64,000 nucleotides of DNA from Gautieria morchelliformis (taxonomy: Eukaryota; Basidiomycota; Agaricomycetes; Gomphales; Gomphaceae). The position numbers and the translations under genes were made by a program. Positions 32,528-45,200 of this stretch are shown piece by piece; the first letter of the stretch is position 1; the number at the start of each line of letters is the position of its first letter. The stretch spans positions 1-64,000 of the forward strand of contig WHVA01000510.1 of the NCBI GenBank assembly GCA_015179125.1, read 5' to 3'. Below the pieces are notes generated by a model. It worked only from the letters and a program-made list of their open reading frames with translations. It searched no databases and was not told the DNA's origin.

Positions 32528-34734
32528 ATGTACTCGCTTTTCCTCAATTCTCACCATCCAGTCTTACGTGTCATACTCGATGTTTCCCTCGGTTGGTTTC
32601 TCGTCTCCGCTGCTCGCCTGTTATGGAGTCAGTTCCATGTCGCTTCACTGCTGAACCATGTCCCTGGTCCAAAACCACCGTCGTGGCTATGGGGGAGCGA
32701 ATGGCACGTAGACGAAAGTGTTCCTGGTGTGCCCTACATCAGATGGAAACAGCAGTACGGAGACGTAGTCAAGTACAAGGGTGCTTTGGGTGTAAGTTTA
32801 ATGTCTCCCGCCGTTAACATCTCCCCATACTTTGTCACAGAGAAACATGTTGGCCATTTCCGACTACCGTGCAGCTACCTACATTCTTGGAGAGCATGTG
32901 TTTGACTTCCCCAAGCCCCAAGGCGTCCGTGAATGGTTCCGCCTTCTCGTCGGGGAAGGTCTTTTAGTAGTTGAGGGTGAGAATCTAACAACTAAATTTC
33001 GTTAACTGCATCGATACTTACGCAGCGGCTACAGGGAAAGAGGCACACGCACGGCAAAGGAGAACCTTCTCACCCGCGCTCCAGTCAGTCTACTTTCTTC
33101 TCGCGTCTGTTGGAAATTTCCATTTACCTGTATCCAGCCAACAGTCCATTCGCCTCTTCCCGACACATTCTATGCATTAGCATCAAAGGTATGCTACTTT
33201 TCATCCAGCGGAGGTCGTATTTGACATCTCTTTTCAGATGGCAGACACTCTGTCGTCCAGGATCGATGATGCACAGGGCGAGGCCATTGAAGAGGACGTT
33301 CAGTGGTGGGCAAACAGATTCAGGTGCGTGCTGAAAACCTGTCTATTTGGCCGCAAATACTGATTAGAGTCTACCCATTACTCAGTCTCGACAGCATAGG
33401 CCTAGCAGCATTTTCATATGATTTCAAGTCGATTTCCGGAAGCGACAGTTCGCTAGTAGCAGCATTGGAATCCCTTACCAACGCGTCCCATAATTTTTCG
33501 TCTTTTGTAATGAAGGCCCTTGTTTTCACGTTTCCTAGCATCCTTAAAAGTACGTCTTCTCAATCTTCCTTCCCATCTTAGTTGCTGATGTCGCTGTAGT
33601 TCCCTCAGAGAAAGGAAAGTATATCCGGAACACTCGAGAAGAGCTTGGGAAAGTAGCCACGCAGATGTGGAACGAGGCTAAAGCTGCCAATGCCGATGAT
33701 GGGAAGACCCTCATGTCATTGATGAGTATGTCCCATGGTTCTCTGAATTCCCGTATTGGCTGCTGATCGATGTAACGTAATAGTGAGAGCCGACCGCGAA
33801 GCCGGTACTAACGGGATGAGTCCGGATGAGATTCCAGCCCAATTAAGAACGCTCGTGCAAGCCGGCTACGAGCCTGTGGGCTGCACGGTTGCAGTGCGAA
33901 GGCGTCTGTCTCAATAATATACCGGCCAACTCATCATCGTTATGCTTCCCAGTGGGTCCTGTACGAGCTTGCAGCCCATCCGGAGAGCCAGGCACGTGTT
34001 CGCGAGGAAGTAACTGCCAGTGCTGCAGAACCCAGTTATGATGATCTCCTGGAAAGAGTCCCATACCTCGACGCAGTCCTCAAAGAGTGTCTTCGTCTCC
34101 ACCCTGCGATTATTGAACTAACCCATGTTCTGAGTCTCGTGTCGTCTATTTCCCAACCCAGTGAAAGCTGACCACTACCCTTGCACGTGTCTAGTCCGCA
34201 AAAGACAATGTCGTCCCACTTTCAAAACCGCTCCCTGGAACGATGGCACGCGAAATGGTGATCCCACGCGGGACTGTCATCAATATTCCTGTCAACATCC
34301 TAGATACTGATCCGGAGGTCTGGGGCGCCCATGCTGCTGACTTTAGGCCAGAACGTTGGCTGGAAATGCAAGCTGATAAGAAGGAGGGACATGGGGCGCG
34401 TCGGAAAGAGCTCTTTGCGTTCAGGTGTGTACACTCTGCACGATTCTTCTATCGTGTCTACATCGACTGACGCCACGTCTAGTTTCGGTCCACGTAAATG
34501 TCCAGGTCGCCAGTTCGCCCTGATCGAAATGAAGGTACTCTTCATCTTCTGTGAATATGAATCGCAGCTAAGGGCACTTCGTAGGCTTTGGTCGCAATTC
34601 TGTTGCGCCAGTTCAACTTATCTGTAGTACCTGAAAAGCCGATAGAACCTTTCATGAGCTTCGTTATACGGGCGCGCGTGCAGGGTCGGACAGCGAGCGA
34701 ATTGCCGCTTCGCATATCGAAGATCACTTATTAA
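32528..34734 (+). CDS. cytochrome P450 monooxygenase, multi-exon
   Basis: Membrane-anchored haem monooxygenase, probably ER-located and dependent on NADPH-P450 reductase; substrate unknown. Start MYSLFLNSHHPVL gives an N-terminal membrane segment (VILDVSLGWFLVSAARLLW) and then the Pro-rich hinge VPGPKPPSWLWG. About ten exons join in frame through short introns, e.g. donor GTAAGT after KGALG and an intron ending TTCCCAG before WVLYELAAHP. Conserved blocks: VEAATGKEAHARQRRTFSP; I-helix AQLRTLVQAGYEPVGCTVAW; ExxR in VLKECLRLHP; FRPERW; haem loop SFGPRKCPGRQFA; C-terminal end VPEKPIEPFMSFVIRARVQG, with TAA at 34732. In the I-helix the usual AGxET(T/S) appears as AGYEPV, so the proton-relay Thr is replaced by Pro. 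Apart from that the gene looks intact. Confidence 0.82.
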
Positions 34735-34739
34735 TCACA

Positions 34740-35290
34740 GAATAAACCCCCTCTAAGTATCACTCTTATTTGCACCAGCACTCGCATTTTGTCTTCATTG
34801 CGTCTCTAACAAGCACTGTATCGCCAACCGACCCTTATTTATTTAGTATCCAACACGTATTATATGTTTCACACGTATTGAGCCTACAGAATAAAAGTTC
34901 CTCCGTAGGTGACCTTGAAGATCCATTCGAACATCTAATTCGTTGACACGACACACGGAAAGGAGTGATTGGTATCACTTCATCTTCACCATCAAAAGGT
35001 GGTAAACTATACACTGACATATGACAAGACTTACGAAGACGAATTTGAGCCGCAGAGTAGACGATATACTTAATAGTGATATGTCAGTGACAAACGTTGG
35101 CTATCATCATGGTGCATTGCGGACCTCATTGTACTGTAGATATCCTCCTGACGTGTTTACATCCTGTACTCCTCCTTTGGGCATGTGCACACCGTCTAAA
35201 TCAGGATGTCCAAGGCTATCCCCGGCGTCTTGCCACTCCACGGGTTGTGTCTTGCCAACACCTTTTGTGGCCCTTTGTAGGATACTCGTT
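34740..35290. other. intergenic, no supported gene
   Basis: Short AT-rich region and weak open frames on both strands downstream of the P450. No motif recognised. Confidence 0.35.
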
Positions 35291-35292
35291 AA

Positions 35293-36088
35293 TTGGCGGT
35301 TGCATGTCACATACAAATTAACACACAATGCTTTAGCGGCCTTGCAACCTTCATCGGCATTGAAGTCACTGTTTACGAGTTCATGGAACGGTTTGACAAC
35401 AGCTTCGCAGAGAAGGAGCAATCCCACGCCATCGCTCAGGCCGTACTTCTGGTGAATAATGATCATGGTAGAGTCCAGACTGATCCGTACTACATAAGTG
35501 TGACAGTAATTGGCAGATTTCGACATCACCTACAAAAGTTTATGTTAATTTTACATAAAGGTTCACAACTTCACTCTCGAGAACAAGCTTGGCCTTACAT
35601 CTGCAAGATATATGCCTTTGCCGAACACATATATCCAGAAACAGGTGCTTCCGGAGGCGCTATACGCAATCCTTGCTTCAGTATGCCTGCATAATTGGTG
35701 GTCCTCGATCCGTGCCAAAGTGCCAAAGTACCAGCCTGCCACCGCCTGCGAGTTTGTCATACCCAGCTTCGGTAAACGTCTTGACTTCCTCTTTTTTGAC
35801 GGACAGGTGGACAAGGCTCAGCGACAAACTACAGCGGGTACACCCAAACGGATGCATACCGTTCAATTCTAAAGATATTGAGAACCTGTGTGGCGTAGTG
35901 CTGGTGTGTATGACCATGTGTCTCCTTGACCTAGGTTTCCAATCCCATGAACTCCTTGCTTGCTCGTGCAACTGACATGGAAGATATGTTAAGTGACTTG
36001 AAGTGCGCGTGGAGCGGGTTGACCGCATTGCCGGTTTCATCAGTAGCAATTGCCAAAGCAGAAATGATCTGCTGCGCGACTTCCTGAT
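35293..36088 (+). CDS. hypothetical spliced protein
   Basis: Not recognised. Coding-like blocks on the plus strand: [20 protein letters not shown] then [18 protein letters not shown] (about 35350-35470); [20 protein letters not shown] then [20 protein letters not shown] (about 35637-35765); [20 protein letters not shown] (about 35838-35890); and a last block [20 protein letters not shown] ending ICCATS with TGA near 36088. GT-AG junctions between the blocks are plausible but unproven. The opposite strand also has long open frames here, so strand assignment is uncertain. Confidence 0.3.
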
Positions 36089-36702
36089 AAAGCCAACAAA
36101 GGGATTATGAAGGATTCAAGTTTCACATGAGAGGGAATGTATCATCTCGCCGAGTGCATCGAGCGTTTCAAGCTCCTGCCATGATTAAGAAAATAAACCA
36201 TACTCCGTAGCTGACAAGTTGACGAAATTAACTTACAGTCTTTAATAATACCATGTTAATGACAGGGGGACGCTGACGCCCGAAAGCATGAGGTATGATG
36301 TTACACCCTGTTGGACTATACTGATGATTTAACGGCATTGTTGACACTTACGAATAATGGCTGCTCAGAGCCGCGCATACAGCATGTAAACCCCCACTCG
36401 GGCATGAGCATCAGAAGTGGGATGATCCAAAGCATCCGCAAGTAGCTATGCGTTGCATTGCTAAGCACGAGAAGCACCAGGATAGTAGGAGTCATAGGAC
36501 TAAAGCAGCACAGACTTTCAGAACAGCGAAACCTCTGATAATGGTGGCCTTGGCGAGTTTCCCTGGATCGTCTTGAGCAAAGTATCCCTTTGCAGAGAAG
36601 CAAGCTAATATACCGAGGGAGTTTCTTGGCGTCATAATTCATTGACGATAGATGTGTGCTCAAAAGGCTAGATGTCGTAAGTCAGTACCAAATGGTCCGA
36701 TC

Positions 36703-37427
36703 TCAAATATTCGCCCTGCACCTCGTTGAAAATATAAATTTGCATAGGTCCTTAAAGAGAGTTACAGTAACATCCGGCTTGTAATGTTTAAAATGATCGA
36801 GGCTGTCACGGGCCTCTTGCTGCTCTCGAAGTCGGTTTTCATACTCGCATGTCGCTTGATTCTTATTCGACCCACGAGACTTTGCCCGATCAAGTTCCCG
36901 CTGTGTGATGCAGCGCCATTGTTCAGCTAGCCATAAATCCCGTTGCAGCTGCACCCCTTCGCGTTCTAAATGGTCTGCGCTAGAATTCGCGAGGATGCCT
37001 TGCTGTCGCAGGATTGCGAGAGTTGACGCCATGCCCGATGCGAACGTCTGCTCAGATGATATTCCGACCTGTGAAAATCGGGACATAGTATTAGCTGGCG
37101 ACAACATTGAAACAAAGGCAATGCGCCAACTTCGGCTTCGGCTTCTCCATCGCCATTGGCCATTTCTGCCTCAGCAGTGTTGATGGCCGCTTCAATCGCA
37201 TTCAACATCGCCTCGTCCTTCTCTTCCTCGATAACGACTTCTCCAGCCTCCAGTTCATGAAGAACCTCGTCTGTCTCCATCAGCGAATCTGTACGAGTGG
37301 GCGCAGGCATAAGCTGCTCCGACTCCGCAGGTGCAGGCATAAGCTGCTCCGACTCCGCAGGTGCAGCTCGTAAGCTGGCAGGTTTCCGCTGTTCTGTAAC
37401 CACAGGATTGTGCTGTATGGCCCACAC
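36703..37427 (-). CDS. hypothetical coiled-coil protein, partial
   Basis: Not recognised. The first visible exon (37427-about 37107) has a tandem repeat AESEQLMPAP (two copies), then LMETDEVLHELEAGEVVIEE, acidic and Ala/Glu-rich, ending EVGALPLFQ. An intron ending TTTTCACAG (near 37071) leads to VGISSEQTFASGMASTLAIL, REGVQLQRDLWLAEQWRCIT and ENRLREQQEARDSLDHFKHY, a charged helix likely to form a coiled coil, ending LFKDLCKFIFST. Upstream and downstream exons are not clear. The composition and clean intron argue for a real gene; the function is unknown. Confidence 0.45.
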
Positions 37428-37828
37428 GAAGTGGTACCGGCAGGTGCAGCATTATCTGTAAGAGGTTGCAGACCTAATGAGATGCGGATGGAGTGGGTCT
37501 CTTCTCAGCTGATTGATTCAGGCATAGATAATCGAAGGACGCTGACTTGGCTGTGTTTGAATTGCAATTCGGACGCGTGTACTTAGGCTACAGACCACGA
37601 CTGCAGTATGTACCCGGCAGCTCATGCTCGCGTTTTCCCCACCACCCTCATCTCAGGCACGATCACTCGGCTCGCGCGCCCCTAAAAATCTTTGTCCTTC
37701 GACGTTACTTGGTGGGGTGACTCCTACATGAAGGTGCATATGTTTTTAGTCCTTTGCGACGAGATTTTCGTGGCGCATACACTGGAAGGAGGACTATGAA
37801 TATCAAGACATATGGTCTCATTCGTATC

Positions 37829-38660
37829 CTACTCACGCGGAACGCGAATTGCTTCGTCGAACCCGTTCTGCAAACCTTCCTGGGTCAACGCCGAGCATTC
37901 GAGGTACCTGACGGCGCCAATATCTTTTTGCATATCCACTCCCTGCATGTACGTAATGGGGGCGGTACCTCTGCACTCAGACAGTGTCAATCGAGCTGAT
38001 AGGCGTGTGGGGCACGACATACCGCTCTCGTAACTTCTCGATGGTTGCGGGATCCTCGCGTAAGTCCAGTTGAGTGCCAACAAGGATGACGGAAGCATGT
38101 GGCGCATGGTGATTTACTTCTGGGAACCACTACGGCACAAAGGGGGAGCGTTAATGCAAACTGACGCCTGGGCCTGAACAGGACAGGTGCACGCACTTTC
38201 CTCTTGACGTTCTCATAACTTGCGGGTTAGCAAGTGAGAAACATAACAGGAAAACGTCGGTTTTGGGGTAGGTTAGGGGACGGAATCGGTCATAATCTTC
38301 CTGTCCACCAAGCGTATCCCATAGACTAAGAACGACGGTCTTGCGGTCTACTGTGACGTTCTCTGCGTAACCATGGAATACTGCCACAATATCGGCAATT
38401 GGACAAGCGAACGGTGATTCTTCGCACCTCTAGGAACGTATAACTAGCCTTGGGTCAGAGGTGGGGTCAGTAGGTGGACGGGGGAAGAATGAAGCTCGAG
38501 CACACCGTAGGAAACATATGCGTGGTATGCGAGATAAGAAGACACATCTAAGGGCACAACAAATATTGATCACTGCGTGCGAGGACGGTCAGCTCGGGCC
38601 ACACACCTTGCCAACGGCCCCATCGCCAACCGCGACACCTACACAGGAGAATTCAACACA
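37829..38660 (-). pseudogene. Rac/Rho-type small GTPase, copy 2, no transposons
   Basis: Paralogue of the locus at 6617-20400. P-loop VAVGDGAVGK at about 38607-38640, directly followed by an intron donor. Switch II exon: [15 protein letters not shown] then [16 protein letters not shown] and [13 protein letters not shown] (about 38387-38215). An intron with donor GTGCGTG and acceptor GTGCCGTAG leads to [40 protein letters not shown] and HTPISSIDT. The final block [20 protein letters not shown] and [18 protein letters not shown] is one frame off, with a TGA at the join. Rac GTPases normally end with a CaaX prenylation box; none follows here (the frame ends VPRE). It therefore looks like a decayed copy, but it supplies the empty target sites for the elements in copy 1. 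Confidence 0.7.
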
Positions 38661-38829
38661 TGGGTCCCTGCCCAAGAAAATGGAACACGCACGTTTTATG
38701 TTCCGCATTTGCTGCTACTACTACAGAGTGGAAAGTACTGTCGTGAGAGAGAAGCCGTCTACAGGTCTAATGTGATCGATCGAGTTGATCGACAAGTTTA
38801 TTTTCAAATGGCCCACCGCGCTTCGCTCC

Positions 38830-39630
38830 AGATTACGGTCGACCGATATCTGGATGATTTTCCAAAAATAATTGGTAGGTCATCCAACTGTTACCCAAAT
38901 AACTCCATTGCGAGATTTGACTGATTGTCCAAATATAATCGACATGTCATCCAAATGCCATCCCATATGTCACCCAAATATCGCTAGCTAAGAAAATTTT
39001 ACTGGCGTCGGCCGCCGCCTTGAATATTGTAGCGTAAAATACTGCATATTAAGAGTAGAATATATACACCATTCGATAGCGACTGTAAAACGAAATGAGT
39101 ACCATATTATATACGTTGCTCCAAGCACGCTGAGCAATTTGCAAATGCAGTGGGGGAGCTAGATCGATCCGGCCGCCGAATCCCCAATCGCTCGCTGTAG
39201 CTGTGACGTCGCATTGCTTAATTAGACCATGTATTTCCATGTTAGTAAAGTCCCCAATATACAAACTTCGTGTGCACACACCATTACAAGCTATCCCCAC
39301 TCGGCTGCATGTCAAGCCAGGGTGGACCCGGAGGAAGCACACGCCGAAGAAACGATCTGCACTGGACAGACACAATGGCACATCAGATCACGAAATGGAT
39401 AAGCAAAGATCAGTTACGCCACCTCCGAAGAAAACAAAGCCAAGTCTTCATCCCTCTGCTGGCTTGTGTCGTCCCGATGCAACTATCACACCATATGTGT
39501 CAGCACGCTCTCAAATGGCATCTGTGAGGGAACTTACCATTATTAATGCACACAATTGAGTTTTGTGCGTGCAACATTCTATGGTCTCATGGGGATTGAG
39601 GAACGTTCGGAGTGGCTGAAAGATCCTATT
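38830..39630. other. intergenic, no supported gene
   Basis: Contains several imperfect copies of a CATCCAA/CACCCAAATA motif near 38880-38990. No gene recognised. Confidence 0.35.
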
Positions 39631-40644
39631 TTATGTGGTTATTGGGTGCCTGATACATCTTCGAAGACACCAAACGATGACCAGTTATTAGCGAGTCTCT
39701 TTGTAGTGTAACTTGCCTTGACATTTAGAGTCAATGGAATCTGGTGAATCAAGAGAGTACAGTTTTTCTGGTTCGTGTCGCATCCAGCAAAGATCACAGA
39801 CAAAGTAGTATTTGATATACGAGCTGGTGTTGACACAGAGGCGCCTTTCGACAGTAGTGAATGTGGTAGCGCAGTTATTAAGATCGATATCTGCAAGCGA
39901 AGGGTCACGAAGTAAGAAGGAAGCAATAGTGCTTTTAGATCCAGCAAGCAGATCATGGACAAGTGAGTGCGTGGCTCCACGAAATGCGCCAGCAATGAAG
40001 GCACGGATGTATGCTTGTCGGACAATGGGGTGTTCGGGGAAACATGGTGGTGCTATAGCAGGGCTGGGTTAGGGTCATCTTGTTTGTCGCCTGGTTCACA
40101 AAAGGGGAATAGCTGAGGTACAAGGGAAGGATCTTGTCGGATGTCTGGTGCCTCAGAGTTAGAGTCAGATTCTCCTGGTGAGCTATCAGAAACAGATAGT
40201 GTTGATTCATCATCATCATGCCAGATGGTGAAGTGCTCCGGAGAATTACGCTGAGAAAACAGAGCCGAAAACGGTTCAAAGTCATCGAGGGCGAACTGGT
40301 GAATGGGCGGCTGATGCTGGTCTGAGAGTGAGTCAGACGCATCAGAGCCATACCAGTCACCACCACCATCATACTGGGCGTATGAACAGAGATCATCGCC
40401 CTTGATCTCTTGCGCCTCCCTCGTGTCAACAGCCGAGATGTAGTTGTCCGGAAGGGTTTCTGGATCGGAGGGGAGAGAATTAGCATCTCTCTCACCATCC
40501 AAACTAAATTCTCTGGGATCATTCTCGACGTGATTAGAGTTCGCGAGCTCTAGGCTTCAGCATCCCGCTGCAGATGCCGCTTGATTGTCCGGCTTTGCTG
40601 CCAGGGCATAACCGTCTTTTTGCACAGGGTACACGGGCAGCGAT

Positions 40645-41946
40645 TGTGTTCTGCAAAGCCCGGCTTCAGCCGCGGCCTAAGCCGGAGCCGGGCCCCCAAA
40701 AGCCGGGCCGAGCCGGGCCAAAGCCGTCCTGAGGCCGGGATCTAGGGCCCGGCTTGAGTTTTGAGAGCCCGAGCCGAGCCCTGAAGCCGCGGCTTTTGGG
40801 CGCTTACCCGGTATGCACTGTTCGGGTGGCAAGCGGCACTCAGGTAGCTAATTTGAGTATCTCCTGTACTCTATTGGTTGAGTTTGAAAAAATTTCTGTC
40901 TGCTGCTCACTGCCATGCCCTTGCCCCGTATCCAGGACCCCAGCGATGCGGACGAGGTTCAGCTGCTCCCTATCAAGAGTGCCCGTTCGGGCCGAACGCT
41001 AAAGCCAAGCGCCGCACTGAAGGATCCCGATAATGTGGCCAATGTTCTTGGTCAACGCAAGCATGCCAACGTCGTGACTAAGGTGGTAGAAACTACTGAC
41101 CAACATAAAAATAAAAAACAAAAGACTATTGTTGAGCCGGCCCTGGTGATCGAGCCAAATGCAAGGACCGTTGCCAAGCCTACTGATTTCAGTAGTACTG
41201 AAATGGTTACGAATAAGGAATCTGGTGGCATTACTGGTGAGTCATATCTTTGCATAGAATATTGTCTATCTATTGATCTAAGATTCAGGTACTCAAAGCA
41301 AGGCTACACCGGGGACTTCAGCCATACAAGATAAGATAGTCCAGGGAGCTCCGGCTCGCCCTGACGGCTGGCTCAAGGATCTAGATGCGGTAGAGGGCTT
41401 ACCTGACATGGAGATCAAGTCCAAAGATCGTACTTTGGATACACGATTTTTTTTCAATAATCTACAGGTTGAGGAAGGTAAAAAAATGATTGACTGCAAA
41501 TTGTTCCGGTGGGTCAGGTCTCCTCCATGGCACACAAATGAGGACTATATTATTTGTAGGAAAAATGACCGACAAAAAATAACTTATGTATTCGAAGTAA
41601 GTACACTTCGCCGGCACATGCAAGCCTCGCGCCAGGTAAGCCTTCATAATGAATTGTAGCTCAGTCTGATCTTCTTGGCACAGGCTCAATACAGAGCTTG
41701 TGGAGGGGGAGAGCGAAGTTGATATAGAATATGACTAGCTAGTTAAAAGTACATAGAATTTCCACTTCGGCGTTGCATCCCCTCGGTCGATATTTCCCAC
41801 TGAAGATCCCCGGCTTAAGCCGGGCCAAGCCCGAGCCGAGCCCAAGCCGGCACGCAGGGCCCGGCCCTGAATTCTGTGAGCCCGAGCCGGCATGAGCCGA
41901 GCCGAAGCCGGGGCTTTTGAGCCGAGCCGGGCTTTGCAGAACACTA
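40645..41946 (+). mobile_element. non-autonomous hAT DNA transposon
   Basis: 1,302 bp with short terminal inverted repeats, GTGTTCTGCAAAGCCCGGCT at the left end and its complement at the right. It is flanked by the 8-bp target duplication GCAGCGAT (40637-40644 and 41947-41954), diagnostic of hAT. Both ends continue into GC-rich subterminal arrays of AGCCGGGCC/GAGCCGAGCC repeats. The host sequence reads through as a zinc-finger coding segment when the element is removed. The internal ORF covers only the N-terminal zinc-finger region, not the RNase H-like core or the hAT dimerisation domain. Confidence 0.88.
40915..41738 (+). CDS. short BED-type zinc-finger-like ORF inside the hAT element
   Basis: Three exons join cleanly. 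MPLPRIQDPSDADEVQLLPI to ESGGITG; an intron 41238-about 41288 with GTGAGT donor; then TQSKATPGTSAIQDKIVQGA through WLKDLDAVEGLPDMEIKSKD and YIICRKNDRQKITYVFE to STLRRHMQASRQ; a second intron with GTAAGCC donor and GGCACAG acceptor; and AQYRACGGGESEVDIEYD with TAG at 41736-41738. The C...C...TLRRHM pattern resembles the BED-like DNA-binding region of hAT transposases, with a KKQKT basic patch as a possible nuclear signal. The ORF is open over the whole length although the catalytic domain is absent, so it may encode a terminus-binding protein. Confidence 0.5.
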
Positions 41947-42270
41947 GCAGCGATGAAGGCCAAACATTCTACGAAGTCGTGGTGTCAAACATGCCTAGCT
42001 ATAGCTCAGAGCAGTGGGAGCGCTGATCAGGACGTTGAAGACACGACGTGACGCGGCCTCACGTGACTGTGGCAGAACTCCGCTGCGTCTTGTGTATTAG
42101 CCTACTTAAGTCAAATGCTGGCATAGAAATATATATTGCTTACTAGCCAATAGACCCGTGCTTCGCACTGGGTTATTTAGGGTTAACATTGCACATGGGT
42201 AGTTAATAGAATCAAAGAATTATTTGGTGAAATGCAACTACATACATTAAATACAAATGGAAATACAAAT

Positions 42271-45200
42271 TTAATCAGGCTTCAGCAACACTTCTTTGTA
42301 TACAATATTAGAAGTTTTGTTCCCCCCCCCTAAAAGAATATGGACTCTGTTCCAATTAGTGCCTCTTGACACTGCAACATACAACTGTCCATGTGAAAAT
42401 ACCACGTATCGCAAGTCTATGCCTACCGTGCCAAGAGACTGCCCTTGAGACTTGTTGATAGTCATGGCAAAGGCCAGCCTGACAGGAAACTGGCGACGCT
42501 GGAGCTCAAATGGCAATTGGTCTGAGGTGGGTGTCACTGTAATCCTAGGGATAAATGCAGTCTCTCCTGCAAATGGTCCTGAAATGATCCTCACAAAGAG
42601 TACCCTGTTGGTCATATTGATGAGACGCAACCTTGTACCATTGCAGAGTTCACGACCAAGGTCAATATTCCGAAGAAGCATGAGTACCACTCCAGGTTTA
42701 AGCCTGAGTTGAGATGGAGGAAGCCCACCCATGTTGAGTGAGTTGAGATACTCCACAGGATACACGTTGCCATCTTCATTTCCTTTGACTGAGTCTGCAC
42801 TGGGATAGAGACGCTCCTCCCCAGGGAATACATTGAGCACCTCAGCATTAATCTCATCCATTTCCATATTGCAAGGGCAAAGGATGGCACGTTCCAAAAA
42901 GTATTTGTCTTGGAGTGCCTCCCCAGTACCAATGTTAGGATAGATAGCTGCAATGAGATCTGACACCTGTGGTCCACAGATCATGTGCTGAGGAAGTGTG
43001 AATGAATTGTCCAAAGGGAGATCCTTTCCCTGACCAACATCAGAGAGCCACTGAGCAAATTGTTCACTCTGGGGATCATCAGGGTCGACTCGCATATTTT
43101 GAGTAAGATGGAGGACCTTGACATGATGCCACAAAGGAGATCTTTGGATAGAAGCACCCACGATCTCCTCCTTGTTACCTCGAGGAACGACAGGCAGAGT
43201 TTGCTGGAAATCTCCACCCCAAGCCACAGTAATACCACCAAATGGATGATCTGGACGCTCTAGGACATCCCTGCAGGTTCTGTCGACAGCTTCAACTACA
43301 TGACGATGCTGCATAGGCACCTCATCCCATATGATCAAATGGACCTGCTTGAGAAGTTCTGCCAATGGTGAGCCTCTTTTGATGTCACATAGAGAACCTT
43401 CATGAATCAGAATTGCAATCTTGAGCATAGCATGTGATGTTCTGCCCCCAATTAGAAGCAATGCTGCAATTCCTGAAGATGCAATGCATAGGACAATAAG
43501 ACCCCTTCCTCTGATAGAATGAGCCAGGGTGGTCCAGGTAAAGGTTTTGCCTGTACCACCAGGGCCATTGACAAAGAACAGAAGACCCTCTCCATTTATG
43601 GCCGAATGGAGGATCTCATCATGGACATGCCTCTGTTCCGCATTAAGCTTGTCAATATTGGTGGCGGCTTTTTCCAGCTCTGTAGCTGGGTCATAGTCCC
43701 GCTGCTCAGCTATCCAACGGTTCCCTACCAATCCCTCCCAGTGCCCCATTATCTGTGGCATATCTGGGAACTCATCCAGAGACTTCCCCCCCTGACGTAT
43801 GATCTTGTCAATGAGAAAGAGACCAAAGTCATAGATTTGATCATTGGTAGGATGGTGAATGCCATGCCTATTTTGAAGCTGATACTCCAGGTCATCACAA
43901 ATACGCTCCTGAAACTCCTCCCAGATTTGAGCAGGCCGAGCAGGGTTACACCGAAGGAGAATAGTGACAAATAACCTCCTGAGCTGGAAACCTGTTTGTA
44001 TATGTGCAGCCTCCTGAAGACACTGTGTCCACTCAGAATCATCTTCTAACAGGCCCCTTGCCAGGCATGCAGCCTTGTAAGTAGGACAAAGGTCACCATC
44101 AAATGATCTAAGCTTCTCAAATGATGTTGCGCCTCTGACAACTGTAAGGAGGGTTCGCAAGAAAAAGCGCTCTCCAGAGGCTGGACTTGCAAAATGAAGG
44201 CGACCAAGACTGAAACCCCGCTGGTGAGGTTGCCACCGCTTGGCTCGCTTTTTCCAAACATAGTGCTCAGGAAATTCCACATAGAGTAGTTCACGTGCCT
44301 CAGGATATCTGTCATTGGCTTCAAAATAGGCCATGAGCATGGTCTTAGCATCCTCTGCCCTCTGCAAAGCCATGCCTGGATCCATATGAGGATCAAATAT
44401 CACATTGTGCTGGCCTGGAAAATGGACTGGAAGTGCCATGACAGGAGGGACCTGAACATGCATTTTATATTCCAGAAGTCTCCAAGCACCTTCATGTGAG
44501 CTGACATAGCGTGCATCGAGGTACTGTTTAACCCCATCCCTCTCCTTATTAATGGTCATTGTGGTCCTGTCCGGCCCCTTGTACATATACTTGTGAATGT
44601 ACTTGATAGAGCGCACATTGAAAGTGGGTTCCACATTAATATGGCATTCAAATTCCAAGAGGAGGGTGGGACAATAGGGAACCACGTCGCGGTTGTCCAT
44701 GATGTTGCCTCTGACATTATGCTGTCTGCCATCATTAGGACGGCGATACTGTGGATAGCCATCTTCAGTGACAGATGTCACCTCATGAAATTCCTTTGGG
44801 AAATGTTTAGAACACTTGCCCTCTGTCATGCAAGAAGCCCGAGGACGTGCTTGTCCACAGGGGCCATGAGTCATTAGATCACAAACTAATTTGTAGAGCC
44901 TTGGATGCTCTTGCTGATCAGGAAAGACGGCCCAAACCAAAGCTTCCACAGCTTCCGGTGTCCTGATCTTATCCTCCTCTTTAAACCATATTAGAAGGTG
45001 CATATGAGGGAGCCCCCACTTCTGGAATTCGATCACATGGACACGTGCAACTGTGCGACCAAGGATACCATCCTTCATGATACGTTTGATCAATTGCTCC
45101 TTCTTGAGATGAAAAACCCTTGCAACCAAGTCAGGACGATCACTGGGAGTCTGGCCTGGCTTGAGAGCATCTTTGATTTCTTTCCACTGGGGGTTTGCTG

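Larger units (their letters stand above)
39640..41995 (-). pseudogene. Tnp2/KDZ-like transposon ORF, 5' part, split by hAT
   Basis: Minus-strand blocks typical of large basidiomycete DNA-transposon proteins. A zinc-finger-like segment CPCTLCKKTV...TIKRHLQRDAEA is read across the hAT excision point (41990-41955 joined to 40644-40560). An acidic segment lies at 40502-40054 (MDGERDANSLPSDPETLPDN). Then come EHPIVRQAYIRAFIAGAFRG, ATHSLVHDLLAGSKSTIASF, TVERRLCVNTSSYIKYYFVC and DLCWMRHEPEKLYSLDSPD (about 40065-39690). No catalytic core follows before 39640, so only the N-terminal region remains. The family call rests on remembered sequence pattern and is tentative. Confidence 0.45.

Noticed and set aside
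35107..35529. Minus-strand 140-codon frame as an alternative gene
   Set aside because: It overlaps plus-strand blocks that look more coding-like; neither is certain, and I kept only the plus-strand model at low confidence.
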